Below, in pieces: positions 1 to 6,094 of a DNA stretch of 8,273 nt. Origin of the DNA: an uncultured Verrucomicrobiota bacterium (lineage in GTDB: Bacteria > Verrucomicrobiota > Kiritimatiellia > RFP12 > UBA1067); assembly GCA_946631345.1 (NCBI GenBank), contig CAMPAA010000139.1, positions 1 to 8,273 on the forward strand. The letters run 5' to 3'. Position 1 is the first letter of the stretch. The number at the start of each line of letters is the position of its first letter. The notes beneath the pieces are model-generated. The model was given only the letters and a program-made list of their open reading frames with translations, searched no databases and was not told the origin of the DNA. The translations under genes and the position numbers were made by a program.

Positions 1-55
1 GGTACCATAGGCACAACGCGCGCGCAATCAAGGTTCGGGAAAGCAAGGTTTCCTG

Positions 56-84
56 TTGCGCCTGATGGCGCGATATGCTATAAT
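56..84 (+). promoter_or_regulatory. Sigma70-like promoter of the tRNA-Gln gene
   Basis: A perfect -10 hexamer TATAAT lies at 79-84 and is preceded by TGC at 76-78, giving an extended -10 (TGN). A partial -35 match, TTGCGC, lies at 56-61 with exactly 17 bp between the hexamers. The bases after the -10 (ACGCGCCG, 85-92) are a GC-rich discriminator; in well-studied bacteria this is a feature of stable-RNA promoters under growth-rate or stringent control. The expected start is near 91-93, giving a 5' leader of about a dozen nucleotides before the mature tRNA end at 105. The hexamers and spacing are seen directly; the regulation is inferred. Confidence 0.8.
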
Positions 85-104
85 ACGCGCCGTTTTTGAT
101 TCAT

Positions 105-178
105 TGCCTCATGGTGTAACGGTAGCACCGCAGATTCTGAATCTGCTTGTTATGGTTCGAATCCATATGAGGCAACCA
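105..178 (+). tRNA. trnQ: tRNA-Gln, anticodon CUG, with encoded CCA
   Basis: The sequence folds into a full cloverleaf. The acceptor stem TGCCTCA (105-111) pairs perfectly with TGAGGCA (168-174). The D stem is GTGT (114-117) with GCAC (125-128), ending in one wobble pair, and its short loop contains GG (121-122). The anticodon stem GCAGA/TCTGC (130-134, 142-146) closes the seven-base loop TTCTGAA. The anticodon is therefore CTG (137-139), which reads the glutamine codon CAG. The variable loop has four bases, and the T arm is TATGG/CCATA around TTCGAAT (156-162). The discriminator is A175, and CCA (176-178) is encoded. The first pair is U1-A72 and no extra D-loop base (20a) is present. The gene stands alone with its own promoter and terminator and faces mfd convergently. 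Confidence 0.97.
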
Positions 179-182
179 TTTG

Positions 183-213
183 AAAGCCGCGCAAATGCGC
201 GGTTTTTCTTTTT
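183..213 (+). terminator. Rho-independent terminator of tRNA-Gln
   Basis: The stem CCGCGC (187-192) pairs with GCGCGG (197-202) around the tetraloop AAAT, and A183-A185 plus G186 extend it against T203-T206. The stem is followed by five Ts, one C and five Ts (203-213), a strong U-tract. It begins only four nucleotides after the tRNA CCA. Read on the minus strand, the same hairpin is preceded by A-runs but followed by only CTTT, so it could act weakly as the terminator of mfd, which ends at 260. No better minus-strand terminator is visible between 214 and 259; CCGCCGGCGG at 243-252 is palindromic but lacks a T-run. Confidence 0.9.
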
Positions 214-259
214 CCGAACCATCAGCCCCGCCATGCGGTACGCCGCCGGCGGACGTTCT

Positions 260-3200
260 TCAGAGAGATTCAAGCGACCTGAACAGCGAGGCGATCTTCC
301 CATCGGCCGTTGTTCCCTGCACACGCTCCACAAACGACGGATTGCGGCTGCCCTGCAGGTAGAAGACGGCACGCGCACCCTTCACGTCGAGCCGCGCAAC
401 GCGTTTCGCCGCACAACGCACACGGAACTCCGCAAGCTTCACCAGCCGCATCGCAGCCGGCGGCAGGCGTCCATATCGGTCGGCCAGCTCCCTGCGGAGG
501 CGCTGCACGTCCTTTACCGTTACCGCCTCCGCGAGACGGCGGTGGAAATCCATTCGCTGGGACTCCTCCTCCACATAGTCGTAGGGAAGCGAAGCGCCGG
601 AGTCGGGATCCGCCGTTCCGGGCGAGAAGTCAATGAAATCGAGATTGACCGTCACATCCACTATCTCCTGCACCGTCTCGCCCTTCATCCTGGCGATGGT
701 GCGCTGCAGAAGCTGACAGTAGAGGGAGAACCCAACGGCGGCGATATGCCCTGACTGTTCGCTGCCGAGCAGGTTCCCGGCCCCTCGTATCTCAAGGTCG
801 CGCAGGGAAAGGTTGTAGCCGCTCCCCTGGCCCGAATGTTTGCGTAGCGCATCGAGCCTCTCCCGGGCCTCGGAATCGACAAGCCCCTCCTGCGGCAGCA
901 AGAAGAACGCGTAGCCTTGACGCGATCCGCGGCCCACGCGGCCCCGCAGCTGATAAAGCTCTGCTATGCCAAAGCGGTCTGCGCGATCCACAAGTATCGT
1001 GTTGGCGCGGGTTATGTCCAGGCCCGACTCGACTATCGTGGTGCAGATGAGCACATCGGTGCGCCCCTCCGCGAAACGGCGCATCTTCTCGGCGAGCATG
1101 GCCGTGGACATCTGGCCGTGCGCAACGTCGATCTTGGCGTCCGGGCATAGCGCGCGGAGGCGGCGTTCCGCCTGCAAGATTGTGATCACGCGGTTGTAGA
1201 GGTAATACACCTGGCCTCCGCGAGCCAGTTCACGTTCGATGGCGGTGCGGACAGTCTGATCCGTGTCGCGCACGATCTTCGTCTCGGTGGCTACGCGTTC
1301 GCGCGGCGGCGTCTTTAGCACGGAGAGGTCGCGCGCTCCAGTCATCGACAGGTAGAGCGTGCGCGGTATCGGCGTGGCGCTCATCGTCAGCACGTCGGCG
1401 GTGGCGCGAAGACCTTTCAGGTATTCCTTGTGCCGCACGCCAAAGCGCTGTTCCTCATCAACGATTATCAGGCCGAGGTCGTGGAAGCGCACCTTCGCCG
1501 ACAGAAGCGCATGGGTGCCGATGACGATATCTGCGGCACCGCTCGCAAGGCGCGCGCGGGCCCCTTTCTTCTCCTCCTCGGTCTGGAACCGGCTCATCGC
1601 CTCTATGCGGACAGGGGTTCCCTCGAAGCGCGCAAGGAACGTCTCGTAGTGCTGCTGCGCAAGCACGGTGGTCGGCGCAAGCAGCACCGACTGTCTTCCG
1701 TTCATGGCGGCGATGAATGCGGCGCGCATCGCGATCTCCGTCTTGCCGTAGCCGGCGTCGCCGCAGATGAGCCTGTCCATGGGCTTCGTGGACGCAAGGT
1801 CGCGCTTCACATCCGCGATGGCGCGCGCCTGGTCCTGGGTTTCCTCGTACGGGAACGCCGCCTCGAACGCGGCCACCCCATCCTCCTCCACGTTGTATGC
1901 GAAGCCCGGAGCGACCGCACGCTTGGCCTGTGTCTCCAGGAGCGAGGCCGCGAGATCGGCTACCGCACGCTGGGCATCGATCTTGTCGCGCGTCCAGCGT
2001 TTGCCGTCAAGCTTGTGGAGCTTCACCTTCTCGCCCTTCACGCCCACATAGCGCGAGAGCAGGTGCGCATGAGTCACCGGAACGTGCAGCTTGGCGCCGC
2101 CGTCATATTCGACGGTGAACACCTCGCTGCGGGTATCCCCGACGACCACCTCCGTGGAACCGAGGAAGCGCCCGATTCCGTAGTCGAGGTGCACGACAAG
2201 TTCGCCGGGCTCGATGTCCATCGTCTCGGCGATTCGTTCCCCGGTTGCGGCCTTGGCGCGCCCGCCCCCAGCATACGAGCGCCGCCGCGCTCCTGGCACA
2301 CGGTCGCTCTTGGCCGCGACCACCAGTCCTTCACACGCAAATCCGCCGGAAAGCGCATCGTCCTCGACTATCAGGGTATCCCTGCGCCGCTCGGACGCAA
2401 GGAACTTCTTCAGCCCTGCCCGCACGCGTTCGACGAGCATGGCGTCCGTCACGCGCTGCTCGGCGAATCCAGGAAGCGGCGACGTTACGAACGGAGCGGT
2501 CGGCACATCCCGCGGTGCCGGATCGCCCGTGTACACCCTGCGGAACGCCGCCGGCGACGACGCGGCTCCGGCGAGGGCGGCGGCCTCGCCCGCATAGTCA
2601 TTGTAGTCCAGCAGCAGCAGCGTGCTCTCCGCCGGAAGGAGCGTGAGAAGCGACTTCGCCGAGGATGCTGCGCCAACAGATATGGGCGAAAACGACGCCT
2701 CTGCGATCTTTCCGACAGAAATCTGCGTGGCCGGGTCGAATTCGCGCAGGCTCTCCAGTTCGTCGCCGAAGAACTCGGCGCGGACAGGCCTTTCCGCGTC
2801 TGGGCTCCATATGTCCAGAACGCCGCCGCGCACGGAGTATTCGCCTGTCGCCGACACCTCGGCAACGCGCGCATACCCAACGGCAATCAGGCGTTCCTGA
2901 AGATCGGCGAACCCCACTGCGGCATGGGTGCCGTCCTGCGCGGCAGGCAGGCGCAGCGTGACGAACGCCTGCCGCACCATGTCGGATTCCGCCACGCCCT
3001 CGCGCAATGCCATCACCGGCGCAACGATGACAAGCGGATAAGGGCGTATGGAGTATGCGCCAAGCGTGGCAGACACCTTCAGCCTTGCTGCGATGGAACT
3101 GCGGTCATCCTCGATGACCACCGGGAACTCCAGCGCACGGACGCCGGCTTCGTCCGCCAACGTCTCGATGTCCGAAAATAGCATGTCGGCCTCCGGCAGC

Positions 3201-3361
3201 CCGGAGGTCACTGCGAGAACCACGTTTTTCCGTGCCACGGCGAGCGTGGCTGCGGCAAACGCCGCCGAACTTCCGGTCAGAGACGGGTAGGCAACGGCGG
3301 GCGCCCCTTTCGGAACGCCCGCGTTGAATGCTTTCGCGAATATGTCGAATCGCTTCGACAT
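260..3361 (-). CDS. mfd: Transcription-repair coupling factor Mfd (ATP-dependent DNA translocase)
   Basis: Mfd displaces RNA polymerase stalled at DNA lesions and recruits UvrA to start nucleotide excision repair. The product is 1033 aa, against about 1150 in E. coli. In order: a UvrB-like N-terminal module whose D2 segment (about 177-212) reads RGGVLDIWSP, then VRAEFFGDE; the RNA-polymerase interaction domain starting near 386 (GELVVHLDYGIGR); and two RecA-like motor lobes. The motor shows Walker A GDAGYGKT (534-541), DEEQ (635-638), SATPIPRTL (661-669) and motif VI QLRGRVGRG (804-812), then the TRG-type segment LRDLEIRGAGNLLG (853-866). The C-terminal TRCF/D7 domain is present (about 925-1000). 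Aligning the flanking motifs from memory, about 100 residues are missing between D2 and the polymerase-binding domain. ATG at 3361 is the only good start: no upstream in-frame start is seen after the gpmI stop, and the next Met is residue 60. The ribosome site is poor (AAAGG just 1 nt before ATG; GAAGG 16 nt before), so coupling to gpmI, 19 nt upstream, is plausible. Family assignment is certain. Confidence 0.98.
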   Translation of the reverse strand: MSKRFDIFAKAFNAGVPKGAPAVAYPSLTGSSAAFAAATLAVARKNVVLAVTSGLPEADMLFSDIETLADEAGVRALEFPVVIEDDRSSIAARLKVSATLGAYSIRPYPLVIVAPVMALREGVAESDMVRQAFVTLRLPAAQDGTHAAVGFADLQERLIAVGYARVAEVSATGEYSVRGGVLDIWSPDAERPVRAEFFGDELESLREFDPATQISVGKIAEASFSPISVGAASSAKSLLTLLPAESTLLLLDYNDYAGEAAALAGAASSPAAFRRVYTGDPAPRDVPTAPFVTSPLPGFAEQRVTDAMLVERVRAGLKKFLASERRRDTLIVEDDALSGGFACEGLVVAAKSDRVPGARRRSYAGGGRAKAATGERIAETMDIEPGELVVHLDYGIGRFLGSTEVVVGDTRSEVFTVEYDGGAKLHVPVTHAHLLSRYVGVKGEKVKLHKLDGKRWTRDKIDAQRAVADLAASLLETQAKRAVAPGFAYNVEEDGVAAFEAAFPYEETQDQARAIADVKRDLASTKPMDRLICGDAGYGKTEIAMRAAFIAAMNGRQSVLLAPTTVLAQQHYETFLARFEGTPVRIEAMSRFQTEEEKKGARARLASGAADIVIGTHALLSAKVRFHDLGLIIVDEEQRFGVRHKEYLKGLRATADVLTMSATPIPRTLYLSMTGARDLSVLKTPPRERVATETKIVRDTDQTVRTAIERELARGGQVYYLYNRVITILQAERRLRALCPDAKIDVAHGQMSTAMLAEKMRRFAEGRTDVLICTTIVESGLDITRANTILVDRADRFGIAELYQLRGRVGRGSRQGYAFFLLPQEGLVDSEARERLDALRKHSGQGSGYNLSLRDLEIRGAGNLLGSEQSGHIAAVGFSLYCQLLQRTIARMKGETVQEIVDVTVNLDFIDFSPGTADPDSGASLPYDYVEEESQRMDFHRRLAEAVTVKDVQRLRRELADRYGRLPPAAMRLVKLAEFRVRCAAKRVARLDVKGARAVFYLQGSRNPSFVERVQGTTADGKIASLFRSLESL

Positions 3362-3380
3362 GCCTTTGCCGAAGGAACCT

Positions 3381-4934
3381 TCAGCCCTCCAGCAGCGACG
3401 GCGTGGTCATCTCGACCGGAACCGGCAGCCCCAGCAGCTGAAGCGCCGTGGGCGCAATCGCGGAAAGCTTTGCGACAGGCGTAAGCTTTTTGCCTTTCGC
3501 ATCCTTGGCCACGTAGAAACATTCCACGAGGTTGAGCGTATGGGATGTCTTCGTGAGGCCTGTTGCATAGTCGACCATCTGTTCGGCATTGCCGTGGTCG
3601 GCGAAGATCAGGACCTGCGCATCAAGCTCCATGAGGCGCGGCATTATCTTGCCAATGCATTCATCGACAACCTCAACGGCGCGCGTCGCCGCCGCCATGT
3701 CGCCGGTATGGCCGACCATGTCGCAGTTGGCGTAGTTCACGACAATGAGACCGTAAGGGTTGTCTTCGAGGCGGCGCAGCAGCTCGTCCGTCACGTTGTA
3801 CGCATCCATCTCAGGATGGGACGCAAACGTCGCGGGATCAAAGCGGCTCTTCACCTCCACCTGATCCTCGCCCGGAGAGGGCTTGGTGGACTTGCCGTTG
3901 AAGAAGCTGGTCACATGGCGGAACTTCTGCGTCTCCGCCAGACGGAGCTGGCGGATGCCGGCGCGGGACACGACTTCTCCGAGCAGGTTGTCCATTCCTC
4001 CGCCCGCCCCCATCGCACCCAGCAGATAGTCGGAGAACTCGTCCCAGTAGCGGGTGAAGCCAAGATAGACGATCTTCGGGCGGACGCTGCGCGTTCCAGG
4101 GTAGTCATCGCAAACGAACGCCTGCGTCAGCTGGATGGCGCGATCCTGGCGGTAGTTGGTGTGCATCACCGAATCGCCGTCCTTGATGCCAGCGAAATCG
4201 CCGATCACATAGCACGGTATGTATTCGTCCGTCATGTCGGTGCCGTCAGGCGTCTTGCCGGCTGCGTACTCGGCCTTCACAGCCTCCTCGGCGGAAGCCG
4301 CCCGCTTGCCCTTCGCCGCAACGAGGCACTCATATGCCTCGGAGGTAAGCTCCCAGTTCTTTGAGCGGTCCATGCCGTAGTAGCGGCCCATCACCGTGCC
4401 GATCACAGCGTTGCCGACGGCGGCGAGCTCCTGGTTGAGGCGAGCGATGTATTCGAGCGTCGAACGGGGCGGCGTATCGCGTCCATCGAGGAAAGGATGC
4501 ACCACGATCCGCCCTTCCGGGAACTCCTTGCGGGCCTGGCGCATCAACTTGAACAGGTGCTCCTGATGGGCATGCACTCCTTCATCCTGAAGAAGCCCGA
4601 AGAAATGGAGCGTGGAGGAGTTCTTACGCCAGTTGGCGATGAGCGCCTCCCATTTCGGGCTCTTGAAAAGCTCGCCGGAAGAAAGACCGTCATCAATGCG
4701 CTTCAGCTCCTGGATCACGACGCGTCCGGCGCCCATGTTGAGGTGCCCCACCTCGGACGATCCCTGATATCCATCGGGAAGCCCTACAGCCTCGCCGCAG
4801 CAGTCCAGCAGACAATGGGGATATTCAGCGCGTATGCGGTCGATATTCGGGGTTTTCGCGGCCGCTACGGCATTGCCGTCGGTACGGTCGTTCACGCCCC
4901 AGCCATCACGTATGATCAGAGCAACAGGTCTCAT
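3381..4934 (-). CDS. gpmI: 2,3-bisphosphoglycerate-independent phosphoglycerate mutase (iPGM)
   Basis: This enzyme interconverts 3- and 2-phosphoglycerate in glycolysis and gluconeogenesis in the cytoplasm, through a phosphoserine intermediate and two metal ions (usually Mn). The 517 aa length matches the family's 510-515. Residues expected in the active site are visible: metal-binding D10 in IIRDGWG; nucleophile S60 in GSSEVGHLNMGAGR; H121/H123 in GVHAH; DGRD (150-153); R184 and R190 in MGRYYGMDR; R262 and R265 in NYRQDR; K337 in QKFRH; D405 and H409 in NCDMVGHTGD; D446-H447 in ADHGN; and H465 in TSHT. The Asn usually before the catalytic Ser is Ser here, and the usual FNFRPDR reads TNYRQDR. 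The start ATG immediately follows the rmlB stop (TAG|ATG), with AAAGGA 6 nt upstream as ribosome site, so translation is probably coupled. It appears catalytically competent. Confidence 0.98.
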   Translation of the reverse strand: MRPVALIIRDGWGVNDRTDGNAVAAAKTPNIDRIRAEYPHCLLDCCGEAVGLPDGYQGSSEVGHLNMGAGRVVIQELKRIDDGLSSGELFKSPKWEALIANWRKNSSTLHFFGLLQDEGVHAHQEHLFKLMRQARKEFPEGRIVVHPFLDGRDTPPRSTLEYIARLNQELAAVGNAVIGTVMGRYYGMDRSKNWELTSEAYECLVAAKGKRAASAEEAVKAEYAAGKTPDGTDMTDEYIPCYVIGDFAGIKDGDSVMHTNYRQDRAIQLTQAFVCDDYPGTRSVRPKIVYLGFTRYWDEFSDYLLGAMGAGGGMDNLLGEVVSRAGIRQLRLAETQKFRHVTSFFNGKSTKPSPGEDQVEVKSRFDPATFASHPEMDAYNVTDELLRRLEDNPYGLIVVNYANCDMVGHTGDMAAATRAVEVVDECIGKIMPRLMELDAQVLIFADHGNAEQMVDYATGLTKTSHTLNLVECFYVAKDAKGKKLTPVAKLSAIAPTALQLLGLPVPVEMTTPSLLEG

Positions 4935-6086
4935 CTATTTTCCTTTCGTTTCAATTTTTCCAAGCCTTTCGCCGGCATATTTCCCTTCGCGGATAGGTTT
5001 CCACCACCACTCGTTGTCGAGATACCATTGCACCGTCTTGCGTATGCCGGTGTCGAAATTCTCCTGCGGCCGCCACCCCAGCTCCCCCATCAGCTTGGAT
5101 GGGTCGATGGCGTAGCGCAAATCATGCCCCGGACGGTCTGCGACATAGGTGATCAGCTCCTCGTACCGACCGGCGGCGCGCGGGCGAAGCCCGTCCAGCA
5201 CGGCGCACACCGTCTTCACCACCTCAAGGTTTGTCCGCTCGTTGTGCCCGCCCACGTTGTACGTCTCGCCAGGCACGCCCTTCTCGTTCACGAGCCGCAA
5301 CGCCGCAACATGGTCATCGACATAAAGCCAGTCCCGCACGTTCGCACCCTTGCCGTATACCGGAAGCGGCTTGCCGTCAAGGCAGTTCAGTATGATGAGA
5401 GGTATTAGCTTCTCCGGGAAATGGTACGGGCCGTAGTTGTTGGAGCAGTTCGTGATCAGCGTGGGCAGACCATAGGTATCGTGCCAGGCCCGCACCAGAT
5501 GGTCGGATGACGCCTTTGAAGCGGAATATGGCGAGTGTGGCGCGTATGGGGTCGACTCGGTGAAGAAGCCCTTTTCGCCCAAGGAGCCATAAACCTCGTC
5601 TGTGCTGATGTGCTGGAAGCGGAATGAGGCCTTTGTCGGCTGATCTCCACCACCATCTTCGGGAAGCGATTTCCAGTAGGCGAGCGCAGCCTGGAGGAGA
5701 GTTGCCGTACCGGTCACGTTCGTGCGGATGAACTCGCCGGGGCCGTCGATCGAACGGTCCACGTGTGATTCGGCGGCGAGATGGAAGATCGTGTCGGGAC
5801 GAAACACGTCGAACGCGGCGGTCATGGCCCCGATATCGCAAATGTCCGCCTGAAGGAACTGGCAGCGGGACGGCGGCTTGGCCGACTTGCCGCCAACCAC
5901 GTCGCACAGGGCGTCCGGCGCAGACCAAGGCTGCACATCGGCCTCCTTGAGCGATTCAAGGTTTCCGGCGTACGTCAACTTGTCCACGACAAGAACCGTG
6001 GCGTCCGTCTCGCGGATCAGGTTCCGCACCAGCGCCGAACCGATGAACCCGGCACCCCCCGTCACGATGCAGCGTTTGGCGTACAT
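4935..6086 (-). CDS. rfbB: dTDP-glucose 4,6-dehydratase
   Basis: Also called rmlB. It converts dTDP-glucose to dTDP-4-keto-6-deoxyglucose using tightly bound NAD, the second step to dTDP-rhamnose and other deoxysugars for cell-surface polysaccharide. It is an extended short-chain dehydrogenase of 383 aa; E. coli RmlB has about 360. Visible motifs are the Rossmann glycine loop GGAGFIGS (10-17), LAAESHVDRS (103-112), the catalytic T162-D163-E164 in ISTDEVYG, and Y187xxxK191 in YSASK. The sugar-nucleotide region follows: NCSNNYGPYHFPEKLIP (213-229), YGKGANVRDWLYVDDH (244-259) and DRPGHDLRYAID (317-328). About 20 extra residues lie at 50-75, between LESL and ADICD, compared with E. coli. Start ATG at 6086 is 8 nt after the wzc stop; the likely ribosome site GAGGAG (11 nt upstream) lies within the last two wzc codons. 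rmlA, rmlC and rmlD are not in the window. Identity is very secure; the final sugar cannot be told. Confidence 0.97.
   Translation of the reverse strand: MYAKRCIVTGGAGFIGSALVRNLIRETDATVLVVDKLTYAGNLESLKEADVQPWSAPDALCDVVGGKSAKPPSRCQFLQADICDIGAMTAAFDVFRPDTIFHLAAESHVDRSIDGPGEFIRTNVTGTATLLQAALAYWKSLPEDGGGDQPTKASFRFQHISTDEVYGSLGEKGFFTESTPYAPHSPYSASKASSDHLVRAWHDTYGLPTLITNCSNNYGPYHFPEKLIPLIILNCLDGKPLPVYGKGANVRDWLYVDDHVAALRLVNEKGVPGETYNVGGHNERTNLEVVKTVCAVLDGLRPRAAGRYEELITYVADRPGHDLRYAIDPSKLMGELGWRPQENFDTGIRKTVQWYLDNEWWWKPIREGKYAGERLGKIETKGK
4941..4946 (-). promoter_or_regulatory. Ribosome binding site of gpmI inside the end of rmlB
   Basis: AAAGGA on the minus strand lies 6 nt before the gpmI ATG and within the last codons of rmlB (Lys-Gly). 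The rmlB stop TAG directly precedes the ATG with no intervening base. This supports the start chosen at 4934 and predicts that ribosomes finishing rmlB can initiate gpmI at once. Confidence 0.8.
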
Positions 6087-6094
6087 AACTTGTG

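Noticed and set aside
1..6. GGTACC (KpnI site) at the exact window start, suggesting a cloning boundary
   Set aside because: A single six-base site at an arbitrary edge is not evidence of a vector junction; nothing vector-like follows.
38..53. Small inverted repeat GGAAA/TTTCC upstream of the tRNA promoter
   Set aside because: Only five pairs with no T-run; too weak to call a terminator or operator.
150..180. tRNA 3' end as an integration (att) site
   Set aside because: No second copy of the tRNA 3' segment and no integrase or mobile gene is seen in the window.
56..754. 232-codon plus-strand frame beginning at the tRNA promoter
   Set aside because: It reads through the promoter, tRNA, terminator and the antisense of mfd, so it cannot be a real gene.
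2609..2622. CAG-type triplet run inside mfd
   Set aside because: Only about four units encoding a Leu stretch; ordinary for GC-rich coding sequence.
1430..3181. 583-codon open frame on the plus strand, antisense to mfd
   Set aside because: Its product is rich in Arg, His and Leu with no recognisable domain, and the opposite strand encodes an unmistakable Mfd. GC-rich coding DNA commonly leaves such open antisense frames.
3324..4364. 346-codon plus-strand frame antisense to gpmI, and similar frames at 4497-5408 and 7296-8060
   Set aside because: They lie wholly opposite well-supported genes, lack family motifs and have the skewed composition of shadow frames.
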